Source: Spirochaetaceae bacterium 4572_59
GTDB taxonomy: Bacteria; Spirochaetota; Spirochaetia; DSM-2461
DNA: 64,000 nt
NCBI GenBank assembly: GCA_002084805.1
Contig: NBMC01000025.1
Location: forward strand, 1-64,000
Direction of reading: 5' to 3'
The position numbers and the translations under genes are program-made. Below the pieces are notes generated by a model. The model saw nothing but the letters and a program-made list of their open reading frames with translations, was not told where the DNA came from and made no database searches. Shown piece after piece: positions 41,180-51,268 of the stretch (position 1 is the first letter of the stretch; the number at the start of each line of letters is the position of its first letter).

Positions 41180-42154
41180 ATGAAATCGGGTGTAAAAAAA
41201 CTAATCGTAAGCAAAGAAGGAATCCTTTTCTGTATCTTTTTGTTTGTATTTTTTCTGATGAGCTTGCTCTCTCCGGGACGGTTTCTCAGTTGGTACAATC
41301 TTCAGTCTATGGCCTATCAATTACCTGAGTTCGGTATCCTGGCTCTGTCCATGATGATTGTTATTGTTACAGGAGGGATCAATCTTTCTCTGACCTATAC
41401 GGCAACCCTGTCCATGATTGTGGGCGGGATGGTTATGGCAAACATCTCCGCAGCCGGCGGAAACGGCATCCTTGCTGTTCTTGCTGGAATTGTTATTATG
41501 ATTGGCATGGCCTCGCTCTGCGGTGTCTTTAACGGTTTTGTAGTTGCCTATATAGGTGTCACTCCTATGTTGGCAACTCTGGGAGCTATGACGCTCTTTG
41601 AAGGTATCAGTCTGAATATTACTAAAGGCGGAGCCATCTCCGGTTTCCCCTTTGAGTTCCTTATGATAGGAAGCGGCACTGTTTTGGGAATCCCCATACC
41701 AATGATCCTGTTTATTCTGATTATTGTGGGAACTTGGCTGTTTCTTGAAAGGAGCAAAATGGGTATGTCCATTTATATGATTGGCTGTAATCCCAAAGTA
41801 GCCCTTTACTCCGGGGTCAGGGTCAAAAGGATTATTTTTCAGACCTACCTGATTGCCAGTGTTCTGGCTGCTATAGCCGGTGTCCTGATGGCTTCCCGCT
41901 ATAACTCGGCCAAGGAGTCTTACGGATCCTCCTATCTACTGCAGGCTGTAGCCGCCTCCGTCCTGGGGGGGACCAATATTAGCGGAGGAGAGGGAAAAAT
42001 CGCGGGAACGGTTATTGCCGTTATGATCCTGCAGGTTATCTCCAGTGGTTTGAATATATTCGGTCTCAATCGCTATCTGACAAATGTGGTGATGGGTGGC
42101 ATTCTTATTGTTGTTCTGACAATCAATTTTCTGACTGAAAAAAGGTCTAAATAA
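41180..42154 (+). CDS. Sugar ABC transporter permease (RbsC-type)
   Basis: TGGINLSLTYTATLS, SVLGGTNISGGEGKIAGT; start codon approximate. Confidence 0.9.
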   Translation: MKSGVKKLIVSKEGILFCIFLFVFFLMSLLSPGRFLSWYNLQSMAYQLPEFGILALSMMIVIVTGGINLSLTYTATLSMIVGGMVMANISAAGGNGILAVLAGIVIMIGMASLCGVFNGFVVAYIGVTPMLATLGAMTLFEGISLNITKGGAISGFPFEFLMIGSGTVLGIPIPMILFILIIVGTWLFLERSKMGMSIYMIGCNPKVALYSGVRVKRIIFQTYLIASVLAAIAGVLMASRYNSAKESYGSSYLLQAVAASVLGGTNISGGEGKIAGTVIAVMILQVISSGLNIFGLNRYLTNVVMGGILIVVLTINFLTEKRSK

Positions 42155-42204
42155 CTTTTGAATCATCTGATGTATGTCAGATTATATATTAAGGAGGAGA
42201 ACTG

Positions 42205-43203
42205 ATGAAAAGAGTTCTTACTGTTCTATTACTTATGATGTTTTGTCTCAGCTTTGTTGTGGCAAATGGATCTCAGGAAGTAGCCGTCAGCGATGAGATT
42301 ACAATTGTTGTAATGCCCAAGCTGGTAGGAATCCCTTACTTTAATGCTTCCGAAACTGGTGCGATTCAGGCTGGTAAAGATCTGGGAATCAATGTGATTT
42401 ATACCGGACCTACGACTCCCGATGCGGCCGAGCAGGTAAGAATGCTAGAAGATCTGATCAGCAAGGGTGTTGATGCCATCTGTGTAGCTCCCAATGATGC
42501 TGCTGCAATGACTCCTGTTCTGATGAAAGCAAAAAAAGCCGGAATCGCTGTGCTTGATTGGGATACTCCCGCTGATGCTTCTGTTGTAGATCTGTCTATT
42601 CACCAGATTGATGACAGAGAATATGGTGAACATATCTGGGATCTCCTTGTACAGGAAATGGGTGATACTGGAGACTATGCTATTGTAACCGGCGGTCTGT
42701 CTGCTGCCAACTTGAATACCTGGATCGATGCTGGTCTGGCTTATGCTAAAAAACAGTATCCCGGACTGAATCTGGTTACAGGTAAAGTCCCTACTGATGA
42801 AAAACAGCAGGTTGCTTACCAGAAAACTCTTGATCTGATCAAAGCCTATCCTAATCTGAAAGGTGTAGTTGGAGTTAGTACTCCTGCACCCCTTGGTGCT
42901 GCACAGGCTGTTCAGGAAAAAGGAATGAAAGACAGCATCGCAGTTGTCGGGACATCTCTTCCCACCGATTCAGGCCCCTACCTGGCTGACGAATCATTAA
43001 GAGTCGGTACTCTCTGGGATCCCGCTAAACTGGGTTACCTGACCGTCGTTATGGCCTATAACTTCCTGAATGGTGAAAAACCTCAGGATGGACAGGAAAT
43101 TGCCAATGTTGGTAAGATCTCCGTATGGGCTGATGGAAGAACCGTAATAATGGGACCTCCTGCTGACTTTACAAAAGAAAACTACGCTTCTTTCAGTTTC
43201 TAA
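42205..43203 (+). CDS. Sugar ABC transporter substrate-binding protein (RhaS/LsrB-like)
   Basis: Signal peptide; PKLVGIPYFNASETGAIQAGKDLGINVIYTGP, VDAICVAPNDAAAMTPVL. Confidence 0.9.
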   Translation: MKRVLTVLLLMMFCLSFVVANGSQEVAVSDEITIVVMPKLVGIPYFNASETGAIQAGKDLGINVIYTGPTTPDAAEQVRMLEDLISKGVDAICVAPNDAAAMTPVLMKAKKAGIAVLDWDTPADASVVDLSIHQIDDREYGEHIWDLLVQEMGDTGDYAIVTGGLSAANLNTWIDAGLAYAKKQYPGLNLVTGKVPTDEKQQVAYQKTLDLIKAYPNLKGVVGVSTPAPLGAAQAVQEKGMKDSIAVVGTSLPTDSGPYLADESLRVGTLWDPAKLGYLTVVMAYNFLNGEKPQDGQEIANVGKISVWADGRTVIMGPPADFTKENYASFSF

Positions 43204-43229
43204 TAGTTTTAACTGTTGATTATATAACA

Positions 43230-43262
43230 TGCCGGGGGGGGGTAACCCTCCGGCTGTTTTTA
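43230..43262 (+). terminator. Rho-independent terminator after sugar ABC operon
   Basis: GCCGGGGGGGGGTAACCCTCCGGCTGTTTTT. Confidence 0.75.
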
Positions 43263-43423
43263 TTGATCTGCCAGTATGGAAGATCTTCCTGAATAATTGA
43301 GGAGTGAAGGAGGGATAGTTGTGATATTGTATTATGTGTTTTACAATTAGGTCTACACTCTGGGAAAAAGGTGTTGAGGGGAAAGTATAAAAGTATATGC
43401 ATGTTATTCCTGATAAGATGAAA

Positions 43424-44332
43424 ACTTACTTTCGTTATCTGCCGTACAGTGATGTGGATGTTCTCTGGCAGCTGTATGCAACAACTGTCGGAATAGTGAA
43501 CATCCAGAAGGGAGAGCCCTACCCATTTAAAGCGGATGAGCAACCTCCCGCTTATACCTGTGACTGGTCAACCGGACGGGTGCTGAGTGAATTTCAGTTC
43601 GTTTACATAACCGAAGGAGTCGGGCGTTTCCGTTCGTTTCAGGGGGACTTTACCGTCTCTGCCGGGACCGTGCTTCTGCTGGTTCCGGGAGAGCGGCACT
43701 GGTATCAGCCGGATAAAGATACCGGTTGGACCGAATACTGGTTGGGGTTCAACGGCGAATGTGCAGAAAAATGGCTTGAGAGGAGTTTTATTGAACGGGA
43801 TAACCCTCTCTATCATATAGGAATCAGTCAATCCGTGATTGCCCTCTTTGAGAAGGCCATTCATTATGCCATGCAAGAACCCGTCTGCATGCAGCAGATG
43901 ATAGCCTCTCTTGTCCCTCAAATTCTGGCCAGACTCCAAGGTAGTCGGAAAAATATAGGGAAGGAGAAGGAGTATGACTCTCTTTTGGATCAGGCCCGGT
44001 CTGTATTTGAAAAGAATATCTATGTCAAATTTGACGTGGAGGCCATCACAAAGGCTTTGAATGTGAACTATCATACTCTCCGGGACTATTTTAATGAGCA
44101 TACCGGTCTCTCTCCCTATCAGTATTTTTTGCAGATGAAGATTAATAAGGCAAAAGAACTTCTGTTTCAAAAAGATCTGAGTGTTAAAGAGGTTTCTTTT
44201 AAACTGGCATTTGACAACCCCTATTATTTCTCACGATTTTTTAAGAAGAAAACCGGAGTCTCTCCATCTAAATGGAACGGGGCTCATGTCAAAAATGATC
44301 TGGATTTATGGAGTGAAGAAAATGAACCGTAA
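43424..44332 (+). CDS. AraC-family transcriptional regulator
   Basis: C-terminal double HTH: ITKALNVNYHTLRDYFNEHTGLSPYQYFLQMKINKAKELLFQKDLSVKEVSFKLAFDNPYYFSRFFKKKTGVSPSKW. Confidence 0.93.
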   Translation, partial: TYFRYLPYSDVDVLWQLYATTVGIVNIQKGEPYPFKADEQPPAYTCDWSTGRVLSEFQFVYITEGVGRFRSFQGDFTVSAGTVLLLVPGERHWYQPDKDTGWTEYWLGFNGECAEKWLERSFIERDNPLYHIGISQSVIALFEKAIHYAMQEPVCMQQMIASLVPQILARLQGSRKNIGKEKEYDSLLDQARSVFEKNIYVKFDVEAITKALNVNYHTLRDYFNEHTGLSPYQYFLQMKINKAKELLFQKDLSVKEVSFKLAFDNPYYFSRFFKKKTGVSPSKWNGAHVKNDLDLWSEENEP

Positions 44333-45241
44333 AATTGGAATTTATTATGCGTATTGGGCGGAAGCCTGGGAGGCGGATTTTCTGCCTTACATTTCAAAAG
44401 TCAAAAAACTTGGCTTTGACCAGTTAGAGGTTCAGGCTGCTGCAGTCTTAAATCTCTCTTCCGAGAAAAGACAGGAGTTGAAAAAAGAAGCGGATATCCA
44501 GGGGATAGACCTCTCCTATGGGATAGGTCTAAGCGCCGACTATGATGTTTCCTCTCTGGATGAGACGACCCGTCTGCGGGGAGTTTCCTTCATGAAGAAC
44601 ATGATCAGTGCGGTCTCTTCCATCGGGGGGAAAATGATCAGCGGTACCGTTCATAGCTACTGGCCCGCAGTTCCCCCGGAAGGCTTGATTAATAAGCAGC
44701 CTGTATGGGATCAGAGCATTAAAAGTATGATAGAACTGGTAAAGGTAGCTGAGGAGCGCGATGTAATTCTTAATGTGGAAGTCATTAACCGTTTTGAACA
44801 GTTTCTGCTCAATACCAGTGAAGAGGCTGTTAAATATGTTGAACAGGTGAACAGCCCCTACTGCCGGATTCTGCTGGATACCTTCCATATGAATATTGAA
44901 GAGGACTCCATCGAGGATGCCATTAAACGCTGCGGCCCTTTATGAATATTGAAGAGGACTCCATCGAGGATGCCATTAAACGCTGCGGCCCTTATCTGTC
45001 GGCTCTGCATATTGGTGAGACAAACCGGAAACCACCCGGATGTGGACGGATGCCCTGGAAAGAGATTAAAAAGGCTCTGGATGACATAAATTTCACAGGG
45101 CCTCTGGTTATGGAACCCTTTGTCCGCCCCGGCGGCCAGGTAGGGCGGGACATCGCGGTCTGGAGAGATTTGATGCCCGGTGCCGATCTGGATGAAGAGG
45201 CAGCTAAGGCAGTCCGATTTGTTAGAAAGGAGCTTTGCTAG
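44322..45241 (+). pseudogene. Sugar epimerase/isomerase-like TIM barrel (psicose/tagatose 3-epimerase-like), broken by tandem duplication
   Basis: MNRKIGIYYAYWAEAWEADFL...VINRFEQFLLNTSEEAVKYVEQVNSPYCRILLDTFHMNIEEDSI; reading frame split at the 53-bp duplication, second half 44942-45241. Confidence 0.85.
44888..44993. repeat. Perfect 53-bp tandem duplication (2 copies)
   Basis: TATGAATATTGAAGAGGACTCCATCGAGGATGCCATTAAACGCTGCGGCCCTT at 44888-44940 and 44941-44993. Confidence 0.97.
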
Positions 45242-45423
45242 TTTTCTAAATTTTCAAAGCGGGAGATCGTGGGAGGAAGGATTTATCTCCCGCCCACCAT
45301 ACTTCTACTATAAAATTCTGCCTTTATTTTCTGAATGAATCTGTTATGAAGTGGGGTAGGACTGATTTACCGTTCTGACGGCCTGTGTACTGAACAAAAC
45401 AGAATTGTTATACTCAAAATTCT

Positions 45424-46059
45424 ATGAAAGACTACAAAACCTATCTTTTTGATATAGACGGAACCCTTCTGGATACGATGGAGCTGATCTATCAGACCTT
45501 CCATTACAGCTGTAATAAATATGCCGGCCTGGACCTGGATCGGGAAACTGTCTGGTCCGCTGTCGGGATCCCGCTGGATACGCAGCTCGAGATGTATCTG
45601 GGCGATCTGGGAGATGATCTGAAGAAAGTATTTAATATACATGAGGATTACCAGCGCTCCATCTATCAAGAGTTCCTGAAAATTTTTCCGGGCGTCCGGG
45701 AGACTCTGGGTGCCCTCTTTGCAAAGGGGAAGGGGCTGGGAGTCGTTACATCCCGAACCATGCCTTCCCTTATGCGCTATCTCAGCCATTTTGATATTGA
45801 TCAGTATTTCTCTGTTTTTATCACTCCCGAGTGCTCTGATAAGCATAAACCAGAACCGGATCCGGTGCTTTTGGCGCTGGAGAAGTTTGGAACCCGGCCG
45901 GAAGAGACCCTTTTTCTGGGGGATGCGGAAGTTGATATTCTCAGCGGCAGCAGAGCCGGTGTTGATACGGCCTTCGCCAAATGGGGACCTAACAGGCTGG
46001 AGGACTTAAAAATCCCACCTACCTGGGACCTCGACTCAATTAAGGAATTACTGTCGTAA
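45424..46059 (+). CDS. HAD-family phosphatase (phosphoglycolate phosphatase-like)
   Basis: LFDIDGTLLDTMELI, VVTSRTM, FLGDAEVDILSGSRAGV. Confidence 0.88.
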   Translation: MKDYKTYLFDIDGTLLDTMELIYQTFHYSCNKYAGLDLDRETVWSAVGIPLDTQLEMYLGDLGDDLKKVFNIHEDYQRSIYQEFLKIFPGVRETLGALFAKGKGLGVVTSRTMPSLMRYLSHFDIDQYFSVFITPECSDKHKPEPDPVLLALEKFGTRPEETLFLGDAEVDILSGSRAGVDTAFAKWGPNRLEDLKIPPTWDLDSIKELLS

Positions 46060-46071
46060 GGAAGAGAGTCT

Positions 46072-46473
46072 CTAATCCTCTTTTTTATTCATGGGAATAA
46101 AAATGATTGTCAGAATCACAAGGATTCCGAATCCAACATAAAGAAGGGTAAAGAAGAGATCCGGAAAATCATAAAAAATCACCTTTCGGATCAAACGGGC
46201 AACAAAGGAAAGGCTTTCTTCCCTATGCTGTCCGGCCCTCTGTCTTAGATTATATTCAATTTGAGTCAGCGGGCAGAGTATGCCTAGAAGGGATTCCAGC
46301 GTAACAAACAGCACGGAAACAAGGTGGAGAGTCCGGAAAATCCTGTTCCGGACCCACTGCCATTTCAGAATCCCTCCGCTAAGAATCAGGGCCTCCCCAC
46401 AAACCGTGAACATCACATAAAGAAAGTGAATGCCCACAATCAGGTCGGCCAGCAATCCCCAGAGCCATAGCAT
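46072..46473 (-). CDS. DUF2784-like membrane protein
   Basis: ADLIVGIHFLYVMFTVCGEALILSGGILKWQWVRNRIFRTLHL. Confidence 0.75.
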   Translation of the reverse strand: MLWLWGLLADLIVGIHFLYVMFTVCGEALILSGGILKWQWVRNRIFRTLHLVSVLFVTLESLLGILCPLTQIEYNLRQRAGQHREESLSFVARLIRKVIFYDFPDLFFTLLYVGFGILVILTIIFIPMNKKED

Positions 46474-46777
46474 CCTCTTTACTTGACCTCTGCTGCCACA
46501 GCAGCGAATTCACTATGAATTTCGCTGCCTCTGTAGCTGAATTTATGATTAATAAGAAGGGTCGCAGCAAAGCTGATCATTATAGTTTTTCCTTTAATTT
46601 ACATATTCTATTAATTAATGCTCACAAGTACATTTTAATTAGTAATAGAATGTATAAATATTAAGTTAGCTTAAATATTTATGCAATAATAATGACTTGA
46701 AAAAAACTATCTGATTGTCTGAAGAAATATGGGCTGAAAACATTGCTCCGGCTGGTCTAATCTGATAATTTGAATAA

Positions 46778-47683
46778 ATGCACTTACCATTCCTTTACAC
46801 TCTATCAGTGATAATGCTGGCTTATTTTTTAAAAAAGATTGGATTTCTTCATGCGGATGATTCCTCTCTTTTATCTAAAATCGTTATGAATCTAACACTG
46901 CCTGCTATTATTCTGATAACAATTCCTAATGTTTCTTTGACGGCGGATCTTATTTTTTTGCCATTTATTTCGCTTATTATGGCCTGTATGGGGCTTAGTC
47001 TGGGTTTTTTCTTATTCAAGGATTCTCCTCCTCATTTAAAAGGTTTGATGATGATGGGCACAATGGGATTGAACCTGGGACTGTTTGCCTTTCCCATCCT
47101 TGAAGGGCTTTTCGGTTCTGAGGGAATAAAGATTGCAGCCATAATGGATATAGGAAATGCCATTACCATTCTGGGTGTCTCCTATCTGACAGGAGCTCAC
47201 TATTCACCTCTTAAGAATAAATCAAAGAGAAACTATAAAAGTCTGTTTTTGGATTTTTTTAAATCCACACCACTGGTAGCCTATTTTATTGGAATTATTA
47301 TGAATATCCTGGGCTTGCATTTTCCTGAAGCCCTACTGGACTGGATGCTTATTATTTCCCGGGCAAATCAGTTTCTGATCCTTGTTGTGCTGGGACTGGT
47401 ACTGAACCTGGATTGGAGGGTTCATGGAAAAAACGGTGTCATTCACCTTATTCTGCTTCGTTTGCTTGTAAGTACGGTACTTTCAGTTCTTTTCTGGAAT
47501 TTTCTTCCCTATGATCTGATGATAAGAAAAATTATTGTTCTGTGTCTCTATCTGCCAACGGGTTTCACAATTGTTCCTTTTTCAATGGAGCTGGGTTATG
47601 ACAGAGATGCAGCCGGAGCTATTGTAAATATTTCCCTCATTGTGGGATTTTTTATTATGTGGGGCTTGATGATCTTTCTTTGA
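46778..47683 (+). CDS. AEC-family (auxin efflux carrier-like) transporter
   Basis: 10-TM style; LKKIGFLHADDSSLLSKIVMNLTLPAIILI. Confidence 0.82.
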   Translation: MHLPFLYTLSVIMLAYFLKKIGFLHADDSSLLSKIVMNLTLPAIILITIPNVSLTADLIFLPFISLIMACMGLSLGFFLFKDSPPHLKGLMMMGTMGLNLGLFAFPILEGLFGSEGIKIAAIMDIGNAITILGVSYLTGAHYSPLKNKSKRNYKSLFLDFFKSTPLVAYFIGIIMNILGLHFPEALLDWMLIISRANQFLILVVLGLVLNLDWRVHGKNGVIHLILLRLLVSTVLSVLFWNFLPYDLMIRKIIVLCLYLPTGFTIVPFSMELGYDRDAAGAIVNISLIVGFFIMWGLMIFL

Positions 47684-47753
47684 TGAACGAACTTGACCGT
47701 TTGCACTTGCAATTTGATCGGATTGCCCTGCATAATGAGTCAGAGGATAGAAT

Positions 47754-48539
47754 ATGAAGATGGAAATTCCCGCAGAACGGCGGGCTCGCATACTGCAGCT
47801 ATTAAAAGAAAAAGGAATTGTCCGGGTTGATGAACTGAGTCAAGACCTGGAAGTCTCGGTTATTACAGTTCGGAGAGATCTGGCTGCCATGGAGAGTGAC
47901 GGACAGCTGGAAAGAACCCACGGAGGTGCTATCAGTTCAAATCTTCGTGTGAATGAACCATCCTATAATGATAAGGGACGTCAGAATATGTCCCGTAAAT
48001 CCAGTATAGCCGTGAAAACAGCTTCCCTTGTGAAAGAGGGCGAAACAATCTTTGTGAACAGCGGTTCCACCACAGCCCTAGTGCTTCAAGAACTGGTCCA
48101 TATCCCCCGACTTACCATTATTACAAATAATATTGGTGCTCTTTATAATCTGGATATTCGTCCGGATTGTGAACTGATCCTGACAGGCGGTACCTTCCGT
48201 CCGGGAACAAGCTGTCTTGTGGGAGAAGAAGTTCTTGATAGTTTGGGATTAGTTCATCCTAGTACTACCATACTCGGTGTTGACGGTATCTCCTTCAGAA
48301 AGGGACTTACTTCACATAATTCTCATGAAGCAGCAGTCAGCCGCAAAATGATCAGTCAGACAAGTGGAAAAATCATCGTGGTGGCCGATTCTTCAAAAAT
48401 CGGATCTTTATCTCTTCACAGTATTGCAACTCTGAACAGTGTGGATACCCTTGTTACGGATAGCCTTCCGGATCCATCTTTTACTCAGGATTTTGACAGT
48501 GCGGGCATTCAATTGATCACATCTGACGATTTAAAGTGA
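47754..48539 (+). CDS. DeoR/GlpR-family transcriptional regulator
   Basis: IPAERRARILQLLKEKGIVRVDELSQDLEVSVITVRRDLAAMESDGQLERTHGGA. Confidence 0.95.
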   Translation: MKMEIPAERRARILQLLKEKGIVRVDELSQDLEVSVITVRRDLAAMESDGQLERTHGGAISSNLRVNEPSYNDKGRQNMSRKSSIAVKTASLVKEGETIFVNSGSTTALVLQELVHIPRLTIITNNIGALYNLDIRPDCELILTGGTFRPGTSCLVGEEVLDSLGLVHPSTTILGVDGISFRKGLTSHNSHEAAVSRKMISQTSGKIIVVADSSKIGSLSLHSIATLNSVDTLVTDSLPDPSFTQDFDSAGIQLITSDDLK

Positions 48540-48546
48540 TTTATAG

Positions 48547-48646
48547 GGATCGTTTTGTTGAATTTTAGATAAAAGTCAGAACTGAGCTAAAAAAAGTCCT
48601 TAAACGATCCAATAAGTTGACACAAAGATCATAAACGATCTAGAAT
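48547..48646 (+). promoter_or_regulatory. Sigma70-type promoter with three AAACGATC operator-like half sites
   Basis: TTGACA (48617) -18 nt- TAGAAT (48641); AAACGATC at 48602 and 48633, inverted GGATCGTTT at 48547. Confidence 0.7.
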
Positions 48647-48675
48647 GAGCATATTATCATGTAAGGAGAGTACAT

Positions 48676-49803
48676 ATGGGATACGCAGATGCCTATAAAG
48701 ATTGTGAGTGGGTGGACTTTGACGTCCTCGAAAGTTTTATGAAGCAGGTTTTGCTGAAAAGCGGATTGCCTGAAGCTGATGCAGACACTGTAACTGATGT
48801 ACTGATCGAATCAGATAAAAGAGGAATAGACTCTCACGGAATCGGTCGTTTGAAACCTATTTATATTGACAGACTTGATGCGAAAACTCAGAAACCTGTC
48901 ACCAAGGTCGACATTATTAAAGAAACTGAAACAACTGCTGTTCTTGATGCCAATAACGGTATGGGACATGTCGTTGCCAAACAGGCCATGCAGATGGCTA
49001 TTGATAAAGCTAAAAAGAACGGTATTGCCATGGTTACAGTACGTAACTCAACTCACTATGGAATTGCCGGATACTATACTTCGATGGCTACCAAAGCCGG
49101 AATGGTCGGTCTTACAGGAACCAACGCAAGACCTTCAATTGCACCTACTTTCGGTGTTGAAAATATGCTGGGAACCAACCCTCTGACCATTGGTCTGCCT
49201 ACGGATGAAGAGTTTGACTTTAACCTTGACTGTGCAACTTCTGTATCACAGAGAGGAAAACTGGAAGTTTACGGACGTGCCGGTAAAGATCTTCCCGAAG
49301 GCTGGGTTATCGGATCGGACGGAAAAACCAGAACTGATACACAGCAGGTTCTGGTCGATCTGACCAAAGGAAAGGCAGCTCTGGCTCCTCTGGGCGGAAT
49401 CGGTGATTTAACAGCAGGATTTAAAGGATTTGGTTACTCCACTGTAGTTGAAGTTCTTTCAGCGGCCCTTCAGGATGGTCATTTTATGAAAGAACTGAAT
49501 GGTGTCGATGAAAACGGTAAGAAAAAACCCATCCTTTTGGGACACTTCTTTATTGCCATCAATACAGAAGCGTTCCTGGGTGAAGATCTCTTTCGGAAAA
49601 TTGCCGGAACAATTATGAGAAATCTGAGAGATTCCAAAAAAGCACCCGGAGAAGAGAGAATCTACACTGCCGGTGAAAAGGAATATCTGGCATGGCAGTA
49701 CAGAAAGGATCATGGATGTCCCGTTCCCGTTGTTCTGCAGAATCAGATGACGGAACTGAGAGACCGATGGAACCTGGATTTCAAGTTCTCCTGGGATAAA
49801 TAA
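48676..49803 (+). CDS. Ldh-family (malate/lactate/ureidoglycolate-type) NAD(P) oxidoreductase
   Basis: ADTVTDVLIESDKRGIDSHGIGRL, VTVRNSTHYGIAGYYT, GTNPLTIGLPT. Confidence 0.92.
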   Translation: MGYADAYKDCEWVDFDVLESFMKQVLLKSGLPEADADTVTDVLIESDKRGIDSHGIGRLKPIYIDRLDAKTQKPVTKVDIIKETETTAVLDANNGMGHVVAKQAMQMAIDKAKKNGIAMVTVRNSTHYGIAGYYTSMATKAGMVGLTGTNARPSIAPTFGVENMLGTNPLTIGLPTDEEFDFNLDCATSVSQRGKLEVYGRAGKDLPEGWVIGSDGKTRTDTQQVLVDLTKGKAALAPLGGIGDLTAGFKGFGYSTVVEVLSAALQDGHFMKELNGVDENGKKKPILLGHFFIAINTEAFLGEDLFRKIAGTIMRNLRDSKKAPGEERIYTAGEKEYLAWQYRKDHGCPVPVVLQNQMTELRDRWNLDFKFSWDK

Positions 49804-49824
49804 AAAAAACATAAGGAAGATAAT

Positions 49825-51108
49825 ATGGATGATATGAAAAAGAGGGCTCTGGAATACCACCAGCTCGAAAATAAACCCGGAAAGCTGGAAGTTATTGCTT
49901 CCAAGCCCTGTGTTACCTCGGACGACCTTTCTCTGGCCTATTCTCCCGGAGTAGCCCATCCCGTACTGGAAATTGCCGATAATCCTTCAGATGTCTTTAA
50001 ATATACCAATAAGGGGAACCTGGTAGCCGTTATAACCAATGGTACTGCCATACTTGGTCTGGGCGATCGTGGTGCTCTGGCCAGTAAGCCTGTTATGGAA
50101 GGAAAGGGTGTTCTTTTCAAAAGATTTGCCGACATCGATGTCTTTGATATTGAGCTTGACACAAAAGATCCTAAAAAGATCATTGATATTGTTAAAACCA
50201 TGGAACCTACCTTTGGTGGTGTGAACCTGGAAGATATCGGATCTCCTCATTGTTTTGAAATAGAACAGACTCTGATTAAAGAGTGTAACATTCCTGTCTT
50301 CCATGATGATCAGCATGGTACTGCTATTATTGCTACCGCAGGTATGATGAATGCTGCAGAAGTACAGGGTAAGAAACTTGAAGATCTGAAGATTGTTGTA
50401 AACGGTGCGGGTGCTGCCGGAATCAGCTGTTCCAAGATGTTTATTGCTGCTGGTGTTAAAAAAGAGAATATGCTGCTCCTGGACTCCAAAGGTGTAATTT
50501 TCGAAGGTAGAACCGAAAGGATGACCCCCGAAAAAGTTGAGTTCGCCGCCAAGACCGACAAAAGAACTCTAGCCGATGCCGTAAAAGACGCCGATGTTTT
50601 TATGGGCCTATCCGTTCCGGATTGTCTGACCGCGGATATGCTGAAGTCCATGGCTCCCAAACCCATTATTTTTGCCATGGCAAATCCTAATCCCGAAATC
50701 AGACCTGAGTTGGCACATGCCACCAGGGACGATATTATTATGGGAACCGGGCGGAGCGATTTTCCTAACCAGGTTAATAATGTTCTGGGATTTCCCTTTA
50801 TCTTTAGAGGTGCTCTGGATGTTAAAGCTTCCGGGATTTCAGAAGGTATGAAAATGGCAGCTGCCCTGGCACTGGCAGAACTGACAAAACAGCCTGTTCC
50901 CGATGAAGTACGCACCGCCTATGGGCGAGACTTTAGCTTTGGTAAAGAGTATATCGTTCCCAAACCCTTTGATCCTCGGGTTATCGAATGGGAAGCTGTT
51001 GCTGTTGCAAAAGCCGCCTGTGATGAAGGACTTGCGGAAGAACCCATTACAGATTGGGATGCCTATCGGGCCACCCTGAGAAAGAGAATGGAAAAACACT
51101 GGAAATAA
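49825..51108 (+). CDS. NAD(P)-dependent malic enzyme
   Basis: DLSLAYSPGVAHPVLEI, VFHDDQHGTAIIATAGMMNA, VNGAGAAGISCSKMF. Confidence 0.95.
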   Translation: MDDMKKRALEYHQLENKPGKLEVIASKPCVTSDDLSLAYSPGVAHPVLEIADNPSDVFKYTNKGNLVAVITNGTAILGLGDRGALASKPVMEGKGVLFKRFADIDVFDIELDTKDPKKIIDIVKTMEPTFGGVNLEDIGSPHCFEIEQTLIKECNIPVFHDDQHGTAIIATAGMMNAAEVQGKKLEDLKIVVNGAGAAGISCSKMFIAAGVKKENMLLLDSKGVIFEGRTERMTPEKVEFAAKTDKRTLADAVKDADVFMGLSVPDCLTADMLKSMAPKPIIFAMANPNPEIRPELAHATRDDIIMGTGRSDFPNQVNNVLGFPFIFRGALDVKASGISEGMKMAAALALAELTKQPVPDEVRTAYGRDFSFGKEYIVPKPFDPRVIEWEAVAVAKAACDEGLAEEPITDWDAYRATLRKRMEKHWK

Positions 51109-51268
51109 TTAGTTAGCTTTGACAGAACTGCTTTTCCTTTGGGACGGGCAGTTCTATTAATGATTTGTAAGTTCATTTGTAGCATTTTTTTATGTTCCCG
51201 TAAATTCGAATTGCCAATCCCGACGAGAAGGACTAAAATTCAGGAAAGAAGCTCTTAAGGAGGCAGAA

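Noticed and set aside
44529-44888. Minus-strand ORF 44529-44888
   Set aside because: Fully antisense to the epimerase-like gene.
46499-46531. GCAGCGAATTC/GAATTTCGCTGC inverted repeat upstream of the DUF2784-like gene
   Set aside because: Could be a regulatory dyad or a repeat remnant, but nothing supports a specific function.
51124-51155. AGAACTGC/GCAGTTCT hairpin after malic enzyme as terminator
   Set aside because: No downstream T tract; evidence too weak.
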